Shown here piece by piece: positions 1-11,068 of a stretch of DNA of 38,892 nt. The position numbers and the translations under genes are program-made. Under the pieces are notes generated by a model. It ran no database searches, was not told the origin of the DNA, and saw nothing but the letters and a program-made list of their open reading frames with translations. Where the stretch lies: contig JADJOZ010000018.1 in assembly GCA_016713525.1 (NCBI GenBank), positions 1 through 38,892 of the forward strand, in the 5' to 3' direction. The first letter of the stretch is position 1; each line of letters starts with the position of its first letter. Source of the stretch: Bacteroidota bacterium (lineage in GTDB: Bacteria; Bacteroidota; Bacteroidia; AKYH767-A; OLB10).

Positions 1-2500
1 TTGAGCCTTTATATACGTTCCAAAAGTACTATTCCTAATTAGCCGAATCATTCAATTTTTAAACTCTCTAGGACTCTCATATGTCAAAAATCGGAAATTG
101 AATAAAAGATTTATAGGATTAGTTTTTCATGTTTTAATGCCAATCAGCTTTTGTTGGTTTTTGTGATCAGGGAATGGCTTACATTGATGGTAGAATTGCT
201 TGATGAAAGTGATGATGTGGAAGTTAAGGTGATGGTTTAGCTCATTACCTGGGAATGCCTTGTCGATTTGCAAACTAAAAATAGTGTAAAGAGAGTTCAA
301 AAAGAATCATAAATAATTTAGCACAAAGGAAAGGAAGAGATTTGTGCCAGTCAATAGACGAGGGTAAATGAGCTTCGGGAATCATTGATCAATGCTTGTC
401 ATTTCAGGAGACAGATTGAACTCACATCAATCGCCTTAGAAAATCTTATAGATGAACTCCTTTTTTCTCAACACTGGATTACAGAATTTATTCAGATAAA
501 TTGAAACGGCTTTTGACTACTTGAACTTTCATTTTAAATCTGGAACAGTTTTTAAAATCGGTTTTATTGAAGAAACCTTAAATTATTTTACGATAATGAT
601 TGTATGTTTTGGATAATGACATGTCGATTCTTGATGCTATATTAATTGAAATTTGATAAAGTCAGTCATTTATCTTAAAGGAGCAAGTTCACGAAATTTA
701 TTACCATCGAATAAAGGTAGTGAGTATTCTGTAGGACATGTAATTAAAAAATCTGAAGTTCATTTGTCAGTAAAGATTTACCATTAAGCTCTTGAACATT
801 TTTGAATATTTGAAAGAAGTAAGCCATAGGCTGGAGGATAGAAGAAGTTTTTATTTGTTGGAGTTAAAATATGGATGCCAATTTTGAAGTCATATCTTAC
901 AAAATCATTTACAGCAGATCCATATCAACATAGAAATCATTTAAATAGAAGTAAGGATGCAGCCCATGGTACTATTCATAATCTAAGCAAAAACTTTGGA
1001 ATGACGATTCTAAGATCAGTTTGATTTGGAATGTAAGAACGCTCTTGCAAAAGAGGATGTTAACAGTAAAGATGAATTTCGACTGTATCAAGTATTTTGA
1101 ACTTAGGCCAGATCTTGTTTGTAAAGTATGTCAGCATATGAAGATTCTTCCTTTTATGATTGTTATCAATTTTGATTCTGCCGGTTTATGGACAGCACTT
1201 TAGGGACATTTGTTTGAACGGTCCGGGCATCAGCTATCTTCCTTTGCCCAGGAACTTCATGTTTTGTCCATTTCTGATTTGCACCTTGAATTCAGCATTT
1301 CCTTTTATTTGCAGGGAAATTGTTTGTTCTAAGTTATAAGGAATCCTGGGCTATCACAGCTGAAGTTTTTGGCCAAGCTCATTCACTTTGTTTCACAAAT
1401 GAGGTAATTCCATTTGAAAAGGGAAATTTGCTGAAATAACAAAACTTTTAGCAACTCCTGAAAACATATCAAAGAACAGAAAGAATCCATTAGGGCTAAG
1501 ACCTATTTAGCGAGGCAAACAGATTACTGAATAAGAATTGAAATCTCGAAAAATTTGGTTGAATTTAGTAACGGCATTACAAAAGAAAGTGATTTTATAA
1601 ACGTAATACGCAATATCAAGAAGATTCAATCCTGAAGGTTATTTAGCTTTTCACGAGACATTCAAATGAAAGTAGCGCTAATTGCTGTTGAAACCAGTAT
1701 GTATAAATGATGTTAGATCTTATATTGAATCCAGGGATCAATATGGATCATATTTTGAGAAACTGGATACCTTTTCAAAGGAATTATTTTGGGGAAGCCA
1801 TGGTATATAGCCCTGATTTGGCAAGAGAAGCCAGTTTTCAAAAAGAATTTCTAGTCTCTTCTGGATGGATTTTTAGCAGGCTCCATTAAAATTTCTTATA
1901 ATAAGACTGGGATTAGATGTGAAGGCTCTGTACCAACGATAGTGATAGAAACATAATCGCATCACGGTCTGCACAGACAATACAGGAGGGCAAGTCCGAA
2001 GTTAAAGCTGCCAATATTCAAGTATTAATTAATAGTATATCCTAAGGCCATATCCGTTAAAGGATAACTCTGAAGATATTGAGGGTAATTGACTATTCAG
2101 AATTACTGAACTTGATAAAACAAAAGAATACGCATAAGTTGGGAGACACTTGTAATGCTGTAACTTTGGAAGATAATAAGCGTTTTTAATTGAATCTGCT
2201 AATATTATTGTCAACAGACTTTTGTGCTGATATCAGAAAATTAAAAGCATTTCTAAGAAAGTAATCGACTCATTGTAGCATTAGCTGATCAGTTTTTGCT
2301 AATTTGATACTCAAAGAACTGGATGCAAATGATATCAACTACAAGTTGGAAGCAAAGCATAACGAAAGCAGAAAAAGAGGCTTTATGATGAAATTCGGAA
2401 ATTAGCTTTTAGTAATTCTAACGAATCAGAAGAAAGATTCGATAACTCAAATTCTTTTTTACAGTACCATAGAATCAACATTTGACCTTAAAACCTGAAG
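1..2500 (+). pseudogene. Badly broken coding sequence, probably upstream part of the eCIS tape-measure gene
   Basis: No open frame longer than about 80 residues exists here on either strand, so no intact gene is present. Short plus-strand stretches read like helical protein (for example around 480-620, 1300-1420 and 2330-2450), and the next readable block to the right is the C-terminal part of a contractile-injection tape-measure protein. Family members are often around 1000 residues or more, so this stretch could be their N-terminal and central part, but I could not place a start codon or a family signature. It could also hold the end of a preceding eCIS gene. Assignment is by position only. 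Confidence 0.35.
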
Positions 2501-3679
2501 TTTCATGATCTTTTCTTGCACAGAGATGAAACAAGTAATAACTTTAATGAAGTTGTTAAGAATATTGGTATTTCGGGTATCATAAAATTGATTGAATATG
2601 TATTGGATGTTGGTCGAAACCCTTCGTGGATTAGAAAACGATTTCACTAAATCCCCATCCATTTTTATCACATATATATTTAAGAAACACCTGAATGGAT
2701 CAGGCACATTTCAGAAGAAACATTGGTAAGAACAAAAGGGGTGGCAGGTTGGTTTCTTACATAAATACTGAGGATTTGATTCACATTTACACATTCAGAC
2801 TTCATTAGTAAAGAGGAAGGCGTTGAGTACCGTACTGTCTATAATCAGTTGCTTTATGATAAAGTGTCTGAACCTTATTCTTTGTAGGATTATTATTAGT
2901 AAATTATTGGGTTCAATCAGGATGTGAAATTATTGGAAAGGATAAGTTTACCTGACGTTTAATTCTAGGTTGTTATAGGGACTCATTTTGTAGTGCTGAC
3001 ATATTTAAAGAAAAATTCTAACGAAAATCATTCAAAGCTATCCTTCGGATTTTCATGTAACCTTTATTAGATTATTTCCACCAGGGCAAAATATCATATT
3101 ACCGAAAGACATATTATACCAAATATAAAAAAGAAAAGATTTGATAGAAGTTATAAAAAACGGAATTTCAATCATTAATGGAGGTGAAGTTTTGATAAAT
3201 AACTATATGAAAGAGCTTTTCAACCGACTTGGATTATTAAAAGACGATCAGTTTGTGAAACCTGCATCAACAAAAGGGATAATTTCCCCTTCATTATTTT
3301 TGTTTCAGGAACTGATACAATTATAATGCAGAATGACATTCTGATTAATAAGATTTTTTGTGGGTTTCTTGTTGATGAATACCTGGATTTCAGATAAATC
3401 TGGATACAACGATAAATCAATTATTGACGGATTGATTTCTGCAATGATAAGTCAATGGAATGCCATAAAACAAGCACTATTATTGATGGATTCAGAGGCA
3501 ACTGGTTGATAAGAGAAGGTATACTTTCCAAACAGCAAGACAAGTTAAGTCTTAGTATTGAGAAAAAGGTTTATGACATATTGTTAAATCAATCTCCTTT
3601 TTCTTTTTCTGTGATTCGATTTCCGTGGATGTCGGAGACGCTATATGTAAATTGGCCTACTTATAAATTCAAAATATAA
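2500..3679 (+). pseudogene. Contractile injection system tape-measure protein, C-terminal part, frameshifted
   Basis: Several frames join into a sequence typical of the CIS tape-measure family (Afp14-like). They read: a helical segment at 2530-2650 (LIEYVLDVGRNPSW), the block at 3141-3290 with GEVLINNYMKELFNRLGLL, then NDILINKIFCGFLVDEYLDF at 3330-3395, ISAMISQWNAIKQ at 3440-3475, and the hallmark end GFRGNWLIREGILSKQQDK ... FSVIRFPWMSETLYVNW at 3490-3679. In this family the protein sets the length of the injection tube and sits inside it during assembly. At least four frame changes occur within 600 bases, yet the W, G and P landmarks survive on both sides of each. This favours sequencing indels over old decay. 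Family recognition is from remembered motifs, not from a search. Confidence 0.75.
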
Positions 3680-3706
3680 AATATTCAAAACCTAAATTTA
3701 TTAACC

Positions 3707-5536
3707 ATGAACACTTACGATGATGATTTACACAAGGATGTTGAGAACATTCTACAGGAACAGCAACTGATGTTGTTGAACCAGTTAAACGCAAAAGATG
3801 CACAAGTCTTGATTGGTTTTCGCTCAGGGCGAAAGAGACAGATGTGAAGAGGAACTCACGGAGCACAAAGGAGACCAGCTGAAAAACTGTTGTTAGCAAT
3901 TGGCTGTGAATTATTCCGAGTGTTCAACAAATATTTTGCTCGCCGCCAATCAGGCCAGTGCAGATACTCAGAATGCAGCGAAAAAATTCAACCATTGCTG
4001 CTTCAAATCTCCAGTTTGCGGCTAATGCCATCTTGAGATTAGCCGGAGATGTTGGCAATGCATGCAGTATTATAAATGCAGCCGATAGGGGGTACTGATT
4101 TGTATAATCAGGCTATCGCATCAGAAAAATACATTGATGATGTTGCGGTTCTGGCAGAACAGATTTCGGATATTGCAATGAACATGGCAGGAAAAGTATC
4201 TGAAGTAATGGCCGGAGATGTTGCCCAAATTAGCGGCTAACGTTGATGCTGATATTTAGTCGTTTTTAAGTTTAGCCACTAATCAATTCGATACAATTAG
4301 TAATGTGAGTGTGTGAATGACAATTCCAATTGGGCTGCTTCAAAAGTTGCAACCAATATAGCGCATGGAAACTTGCTTACTGCAGCAGCTGAGTACCGCG
4401 CAACAGAGACAGTTTCACTAAAAAGTATTAATCAACTAAATTTAGATCTTTCTGTTAATCAGCATGGAGAGAGGCTAGGTAAGCAATTTACAGTCACTTT
4501 TAACAACTATATTACACCATTTGAAATCAAGAGTTTGGTGAAATCTGAGAATAGTGGTGAAAATCATTTAGTTGCAATTGATCTCTTTTTATGTGATGTT
4601 TGTTAAGGAAAGCAAAGTAAGTCCTTCAATCTCAATAGTGCTGAAGCTCTTATTGCACAGGCAAAGACTGATTGTTATGTCAAATTAGCATACGATCCAA
4701 CCATTCCTCACCATGTTCTTGAGTTTCTTATTGGTGTAAAACCTGATTCAAACACCGCCATTAGACAATTTGTATAGCATTTATGATACAGATGGTAAAA
4801 CAATTGAATTGGGCCTCAACTACAGTGCATTTGTTGTTGTAACATTCACTCCTGCTTACAAAAAGTATCTTGATAACTTCACTGATTTTATTTCTGCACC
4901 GTCAGATACGTTTACACTTACACGTAGAATTGGAAGCCCCTTCACTGGATCAAAAATTGATTGATGATAACAGGAAGAAGAAAACTCCACAGATTACTCA
5001 AACCTGAAATTTGACCTCTGCTTCAGATGAAGAAGCATTTGCAACCGTGGAATTTGATGGCCCAGGTGCCAATGAGGACTTGAAAAATAGTGTGGAGTAT
5101 CGTTGTATTTTGCTGAAAGTAAAAAGACCCTGAATATGCCGGATTGATTACCGAAACTAAACCGGGTATTGAAAACAGGAAACATGAGTTACCCAGAAAG
5201 GAGTCATTCAAATGTCGAAATTATTAGAAGGCTTAGACATTATTAATGTAAACCCCGATGAGGATATTGAATTACTTCTGGTAAAATAGATTTCATTTTC
5301 AATACTTTCATAGCAAGTCAGCTTGCAGTTGGGAACTATACAAAGGTGCATGAAGTTAAACATGAAGAGGATAGGTATTCTATTACTTTCAATAATGAAA
5401 CACTTGATAATTTTGGCAATGCTATTAATAGCGGGCTTATTATATCCCCGCTATTTATGCAGTATATAATGGAAGTGCATCAAAAAGCAGTATGTTCCAC
5501 GGTTCACTTTCCAATTGGTATCACACGAAGCTATAA
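3707..5536 (+). CDS. Uncharacterised eCIS-locus protein, helical N-terminal half and beta-type C-terminal half, frameshifted
   Basis: A start at 3707 (MNTYDDDLHKDVENILQEQQ) lies 27 bases after the tape-measure stop. Joined frames give roughly 600 residues ending at the TAA at 5534 (last residues SNWYHTKL). The first half is rich in Ala, Asn, Ser and Asp with long helical runs (AAKKFN, FAANAILRLAGDVGNA, YNQAIASEKYIDDVAVLAEQ), suggesting coiled coil or helical bundle. After about 4440 the character changes to beta-like text (NLDLSV, KQFTVTFNNYITPFE, LNYSAFVVVTFTPAYKKYLD, APSDTFTLT, DFIFNTFIASQLAVGNYTKV). No signal peptide, membrane segment or catalytic motif is visible. Its place between tape measure and ATPase genes suggests a structural, fibre or accessory part of the injection particle. 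That role is inferred from position only. At least eight frame breaks are needed. Confidence 0.5.
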
Positions 5537-5577
5537 TGATAAAGTATAACAGTATTAACATTTAAATTCTTAACAAT

Positions 5578-6404
5578 ATGTCAGACTCAAATACATTAAC
5601 CATGCGGCGGCTACAATTTCACGCATGAGAATAACCGAAGCAAAAAGGCCGAACTAGATGCTATGTTAATTCAAATAATTAATGCGCAGGCGAAAGTTGA
5701 TGAAAAGCAAACGATATTAAATTCTCTAAGTACAAAAGTTCAGAGTATTTAGTCAATATCTGAAAGATGCTGAAACCAACCGAACAACTGCATTAAGTAA
5801 TCTTGAATTTGTTCTTAAAATTAAGAGCGAAGTTGAAAATCTTGAATCGCAAGCTGATTTACTCAAATAACTGTATTCGAAATGCAAGTGAATTCTCCTA
5901 TGAACTGATTTCAAAGCTGAGTGATATGGTTCGTCAGTTGGTGTTTGCTGCAGAGGTAGTAAATAAATTCTCAAATGCAATTGTGCGTAAAAAGGCTTTG
6001 AACCCGTTAATATCAAATGAACTGGTTGAACTTAGTGCAACCATGGGAAAGATGCAAATACAGCAGTTGCGCTTTCCTTGACCGCATTAAAATCGCCTTA
6101 TACTGCTAATCTAAATAGTTTAGATGCGCAAAGTACCATAATGCTTAGTAAAAGTTTATTAGATAAATTTGTTGGTAAATTAAATACCTCGATAGAAATG
6201 ATTAGTATCGATAATGGTCTTGTTACTGTTTTAAAAGATATTTATGCAGGAACCAAAGAAAATTATCAACAAAAGCTCGATGCAAACCAAAGTGTATTGA
6301 AACAGTTCAGTAATGCCCGTACAATTTTGAGGCTGCAGCAAGCAGATTAGCATCCTTGCAAAGCCGGTTATGCTGCAGCTTCTGCAGCGGCACTTGCCAA
6401 CTGA
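5578..6404 (+). CDS. Uncharacterised helix-rich eCIS-locus protein, frameshifted
   Basis: The start at 5578 reads MSDSNT, and the end is the TGA at 6402 after an Ala-rich tail (GYAAASAAALAN). Joined frames give about 275 residues, nearly all helical heptad-like text: AELDAMLIQIINAQAKVDEK, LKDAETNRTTALSNLEFVL, KSEVENLESQADLLK, LISKLSDMVRQLVFAAEVVN, LSKSLLDKFVGKLNTSIEM, DANQSVLKQFSNA. A coiled-coil or helical bundle protein is therefore likely. No membrane helix, Cys pair or enzymatic motif is seen. It resembles the N-terminal half of the preceding gene in composition, so the two may be related or may pack together. At least four frame breaks (near 5620, 5750, 5870, 6070 and again near 6330) are needed to read through it. 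Confidence 0.5.
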
Positions 6405-6419
6405 GAAATTATTTAAAAA

Positions 6420-6448
6420 GGTCTGACTTTCGAACATGAAGTCAGACC
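6420..6448 (+). promoter_or_regulatory. 10-bp perfect hairpin just upstream of the next eCIS-locus gene
   Basis: GGTCTGACTT (6420-6429) pairs perfectly with AAGTCAGACC (6439-6448) around a 9-base loop. The hairpin starts 16 bases after the preceding stop and ends 18 bases before the next ATG. No T-run follows, so it is not a standard intrinsic terminator. It may act as an mRNA stabiliser or processing site, or reduce transcription into the downstream genes. Confidence 0.45.
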
Positions 6449-6466
6449 CGTTATCAGAAATCTGTT

Positions 6467-7365
6467 ATGGAAAACATATTAGATAAGTTTATCACCAAGT
6501 TTTATTATCATACGGGCGGCTATTTACCTGTTTTACCCTTGAATAACCCAGTATTTCCTGGCGACTTTTTCATTGGGAGAATGGAAAGATGGTTGTCTTG
6601 GGAAATATTTTCAATTGCAGATGAGTGACAGACTCATAGTGTCTGATGAATTGCCTTTAAATCCTGTCAATTGGAATTTTGAGGATGGCGTATCAAATGC
6701 TTTTTCGGCGTAGCAAGGGCAAAGCAATCTTTGATACAGAAAAGGACTTTGAATTCAGCAAGCTCATTTGCAATTTGCAGAATCGGGCAGTTTTCGGTTC
6801 CACACAATTAATCCTGCAACAATACACCTTTTAAGCTGGGGCGAAATAGCAGAAGGGTTGATTATCAAATTCACACAGACGTATTTTAGTTTTAGAGAAG
6901 TTTCAATTGTTACAGAATGTGCTTTTGCTGATGAATGGTCGCTTGCCATTGCCGGCAAGCCGGGCGCTGAAATGGAACTCGCAACTTCACAGGATGATGA
7001 AACACTTGTCAACATATTTTCAGTGAAGGAGTTAAAAACCATCCAGACCAAAAATATTGGTATCCATGAACAAATTAAGAAAAGGAAAACCGGTTTATTT
7101 CAAAGCAAAGAAGCTTGCAATGAGACAAGAAGGCCTGCTAGATCTTAAACAATCTATGTCCAACTTATGTGAAGGAAGAGACCAATGGGCTTTTAATAAT
7201 TTCAATAGAAAGTACCACTTTGATATAGGAACTAACTTTATCCCACGCTTTATGCAGAATAACATCAAACTTCTCGATATGATACCTTCCAATCAGATTA
7301 ATCCTAATAATGCCTTAGAATTTTTCAGATGGGACGATTCCGGTTTAGATGATATTAAACTATAA
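6467..7365 (+). CDS. Uncharacterised eCIS-locus protein of about 295 residues, frameshifted
   Basis: The start at 6467 gives MENILDKFITKFYYHTGGYL followed by PVLPLNNPVFPGDFFIGRME. Joined frames continue with LNPVNWNFEDGVSNAF, FEFSKL, QFAESGSFRFHTINPATIHL, LSWGEIAEGLIIKFTQTYFS, EVSIVTECAFADEWSLAIAG, a charged stretch, then WAFNNFNRKYHFDIGTNFIP and the end ALEFFRWDDSGLDDIKL. The text looks like a compact mixed alpha/beta cytoplasmic protein without signal peptide or membrane helix. I know of no function. The gene stops 7 bases before the ATPase start, so the two are probably co-translated, and a role in assembling or regulating the particle is a positional guess. Frame breaks lie near 6600, 6710 and 7080-7140. 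An ATG at 7057 within the last frame could also be a separate start. Confidence 0.5.
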
Positions 7366-7372
7366 AATTGTA

Positions 7373-8738
7373 ATGACAGATTCGGAAAATATTTCTGTAT
7401 TATTAACTGAATTAGAGTGGCTCCAAAAGTCATCGGCCAAGCTATAAAGAGTTATTTTCTTCAGGAAGGACACGAAGCAGATTGGAGAGAAATTGCGCCA
7501 CCCGATTTAACCGGATCTGAGACGCCATACGGAATTACTGTTAACAAATTGAATTTGGATATTTATGAAAGAGTATCGCTGGCATTAGTTCTGGCCCCGC
7601 AATTCAAACCCGAAGTTCTTGATATTTTTTATGGTAGAAACCGACTATATGACAGGATGTATACAGAGTTTGGCGGAATAACTGATAAAACACACTCCGG
7701 GTTGCTTCCTACCATTCAAACTTTGTGTTTTCTTCTTGCGGGATCGCGGACAGATTTGAAAGCAAAAGCGTTTTCAATTGTTTCGAATTCCGGTAAGTTA
7801 GTTGAGGCGAAATTAGTAAGAGTTGAGCAACAAGCAGGAGGCACTGTCTATGTTGGTAGTTTAATTTCATTAACAGATACCGCAGTCAATTATTTTGTAA
7901 CAGGTACTGCAAATGATTTGAAACCATCTGATTCATTTCCTGCACATGAAATTACTACTTCTCTTGAACGGAAGGATTTAATACTAAATGAGCAAACCAA
8001 AAATCAACTTGAAGAGATTGAATTATGGATCAAGCATGAAGATACCCTGCTTAACCAATGGAACCTGAGAAGATTGTTAAATGCAGGTTATAAGGCTCTG
8101 TTCTATGGCCCACCAGGAACTGGGAAAACGCTTTCGGCTGCAATGCTTGGAAAATGTACCGGCATGAAAGTTTTCGGATCGATCTTTCTATGATGGTTTC
8201 AAAATATATAGGAGAAACGGAGAAAAACCTAAGCCGTATATTTGAATCGGCTGCCGAATCCAATGCGATCTTGTTTTTTGATGAAGCGGACTCTCTTTTT
8301 GGTGCAAGAACAGCTACCAATTCTTCCAACGACAGATACGCCAATCAGCAAACGGGATATTTGTTCCAAAAAATCGAAACCTATCCCGGAGTAATCATTT
8401 TGGCCACGAATTTGAAGGACAATATTGATACTGCCTTTACCAGAAGGTTTCAAAGTATAATTAATTTCCCACTTCCTACAATACGTGAAAGGGAAAAACT
8501 TTGGAAGAATATTTTTTCGGGTTATTTTGAAATGGACGTGGATGTGGATTTTGGAATGATCGCGGAGCAACACGAATTATCAGGAGGTGCTATTACTAAT
8601 GTGCTTCGCTATTGTGCCTTGAAGGCTGCAGAAAGTAAGTCAAATGTAATTCTGTACCCATGGATGCTTCAGGCCATTCAGAAAGAGTACAGGAAAGAAC
8701 ACAAAGTGATGATACTATCAAACTTAACTGATTCATGA
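7373..8738 (+). CDS. AAA+ ATPase of the contractile injection system (Afp15/Pvc15-like), frameshifted
   Basis: The N-terminal part (about 200 residues) matches the architecture of eCIS ATPases: ENISVLLTELEWLQK followed by IKSYFLQEG, the segment LNLDIYERVSLALVLAPQF and the TLCFLLAG helix. The C-terminal AAA+ domain carries Walker A (GPPGTGKT, about 8110-8133), Walker B (ILFFDEADSLFG, near 8270), sensor-1 text (VIILATNLKDNID) and an arginine-finger region (AFTRRFQSII). In characterised eCIS this hexameric ATPase is needed for particle assembly in the producing cell. The start at 7373 is preferred because it supplies the conserved N-terminal helix. A one-base break near 7430 and another near 8170 split it into pieces. 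Reconstructed length is about 455 residues, normal for the family. It ends 1 base before the next ATG. Confidence 0.85.
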
Positions 8739-8739
8739 A

Positions 8740-9305
8740 ATGAAAGTTGTTTATAACCAATCTGTTTGTCAAGGAGCAACACCCTCAAATGTGTGAGTTT
8801 TGCATATGATGAGTGGCGCCTGCTTTTTGATAAGGTTCAAATTCGATATTGGATGGCTCAGGTGCTTAATAATTGCCAAAAGCCATACGGATTACATATC
8901 AGAGGATATCTCTTAGGAGAACAAATAACTTATTTGATTTTGGAAGGTGACAGAGCTTCATATAGAAAATTCTACAAAACTTTGAACAAACATTCCTTGG
9001 TTATGTTGAGAAGTTACTTTAAAATTGATGATGTTCAAGCTAAAGCTGCTGATAAGTATTTTAGCAAAAGAAGAATTAGTAATATGTCAATGTTTCAAAT
9101 TAAGCAACTGCGAAATTCTGATTATTGTAATGCTTTACTGAATGAGCCTTTGATTTATCAATTTCACAATCACGGATTCATTTCTTTTTATGAGTATGCA
9201 ATTCAAAGCAGGTTTTGTTCACGAATTGATTATGAAGATGGACAAGGTCCCGTAACAATAGAAAAGACACAATTCAATCATCCAATTCAAGTGGAAACAG
9301 TTTAA
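8740..9305 (+). CDS. Uncharacterised protein after the eCIS ATPase, possible degenerate Y1-transposase-like fold
   Basis: The start at 8740 (MKVVYNQSVCQGATPSNV) overlaps the ATPase stop region closely; a frame break near 8790 leads into a continuous 179-residue frame. The run FAYDEWRLLFDKV, then YGLHIRGYLLGEQITYLILE, then SYRKFYKTLNKHSLVMLRSY has the spacing of the IS200/RAYT Y1 domain (beta strand, HUH-containing strand, helix). The place where transposases have His-x-His reads EQITYL instead, so the catalytic metal-binding pair is missing. If the fold is right, this would be a non-catalytic nucleic-acid-binding relative. The likeness is weak and based on pattern only. The alternative is a lineage-specific eCIS accessory protein of unknown fold. 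Confidence 0.45.
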
Positions 9306-9316
9306 AAAATTTGGGA

Positions 9317-10691
9317 ATGGCAAATTCAGCTGAAAAAATTGTTTCAACGAAAGTATCTACCCGCCACAGGGAGTATGTAGCAAATTCACAGCCACAATCT
9401 GTTCCTTATCGAGGCAGCTACCTGGTTGATAACAGGTCTGATGAAGCAATTCAAAGTAAAAATCTCAACAAGTCAGGAAGAAGCGAAGATACAAAGCGGT
9501 ATTTGAACAACTATCAGGTCATTCATTCGATGATGTCCGGGTTCATTATAACTCTGATAAACCGAATAAAATTGGGGCTTATGGTTATGCCAGGGGCACT
9601 AATGTTTACCTGGCTCCAGGTCAGAATCGTCATCTTCACCATGAACTCTGGCATGTTGCCCAACAAAAAGCAGGAAGGGTAAAAGCAAATTTAAGTTTCA
9701 ATAAACTTCCTGTTAATAATGATGTAAATCTTGAAAGGGAGGCTGATCAGATGGGAGATCTTGCTATGAAAACGATTCAAAGAAAAAGCGCTAAGGTTCA
9801 AAATAAGCTTAACTTTCTTTCTCCGTCGCCTGCTTCTGTGGCTGCAACCATTCAGGGTAGATTTTATGAACAAATGCCAGATGGTTCTTTCACATGGTGG
9901 AGGAGACCAATGATATTTGCCGGTGGATCTAATGCATGGAGGCCGGTTTTAGATCCTGTAAATCACCTTCAGATTATGCATCAGGGGTATGGTGTTTGGA
10001 CACCAAGTTATAAAAGAAATTTGGACCGGCAAAGAGTTAAAGGTATTCGTGGAGCAGATGGAAATACTACCGGACTCAGACTTGGTACGGAAGATTTACA
10101 CGGAGCCCTGCGCCATGGCCTGGAAGCAGAAGTTGGCCAGCATCTATGCAACATGGTAATAGTGCGCAAAACCAACGAAATGCAGTTATTCCAGTAGTTC
10201 CGCAAAGCCCCGATAATACAGCATGGGGACATCAACTAGCTATGCAATGGGGAGGCAGAGCTCGTATTAACAACGCCGCTTCAGCTACCAATAGTGCACT
10301 ACCTGGGCAACCTGCACAAGAAGAGTATCAGACCATTGTGGAAGATGCTTTATCAAGATTTTGTGCTGACCACCATGTTCCCTTAACTGAATTCAGGATA
10401 AAACATACCGCATATCTCTATCCCGGAACACATGTTGCCAAGTATATGCGCATTAAAATATATCGTGAAAATCCACCGGGAAATATTATTAAAGTCGTGG
10501 ATCAAAATACTCCCGATGATGCTCAGTACCTTGCTGGCGGCAGAGCACAAGCAGGAACCGCTAGACAAATATTTCAATTGCAACTTGAAGCTCAACTACT
10601 GGCCAACCTTCCTTTACATGCCAAAAGGGCTACCAACCCGACCGTGGTAATGTCGTGGAATAATCCGGGAACAACCGGTGAACGTCCTTAA
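9317..10691 (+). CDS. DUF4157-domain protein, candidate eCIS cargo, frameshifted
   Basis: The ATG at 9317 gives MANSAEKIVSTKVSTRHREY. A disordered N-terminus with the familiar stretch YLVDNRSDEAIQSKNL is followed, in the next frame (from about 9493), by the DUF4157 domain: FEQLSGHSFDDVRVHYNSDK, then GAYGYARGTNVYLAPGQ, and HHELWHVAQQKAGRVKA containing a HELWH zinc-binding motif (HExxH). DUF4157 proteins are frequent in eCIS loci and often head polymorphic effectors. Residues after about 9780 to the end (TWWRRP, AWRPVLDPVNHLQ, LRHGLEAEVG, WGHQLAMQWGGRARINN, YPGTHVAKYMRIKIYRE) match no domain I recognise and could carry the effector activity. Frame breaks occur near 9480 and 10146. Reconstructed length is about 455 residues. 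No signal peptide is visible, as expected for loaded cargo. Confidence 0.75.
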
Positions 10692-11068
10692 GTTAGATTG
10701 CAAACTGATAAATCTAAAATTTGATTTTCACTTTTTTGGAAAGTCTAAATATTATTTTATAAATTGCTATATTATTTAATATACAATTTTAGTTTTCTGG
10801 AATACATGGCATTTCTTGTCATTAGTTGAAATAACACTTCCATTCATTGTAATTGCATCTGAAATAGTTGATTCATAATGCCATTACTAAATCACATGCA
10901 TCTTATTGATAATATAAGCAATATTTGCTTGCTTTGTGTGATTAAAATATTCTATGTAAAATTGATTCTATGTATCAAGAAACAATATTATTTTTGTGTT
11001 ATTATTGATTGTTGTAAAGGATTTTATATTTTCACCTCACTCTATAAAGGTTTTAATGCAAGTTTAAA
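10692..11068. other. AT-rich intergenic region
   Basis: This region follows the DUF4157 gene and precedes the acetyltransferase gene. It is strongly AT-rich with imperfect AT palindromes near 10750-10790. I see no gene, tRNA, convincing terminator or promoter match in it. It probably marks the right border of the eCIS locus. Confidence 0.6.

Noticed and set aside
5753..6016. Minus-strand 87-residue frame opposite the helix-rich eCIS-locus protein
   Set aside because: The plus strand continues a coherent helical protein across this stretch, so the minus-strand frame is a shadow.
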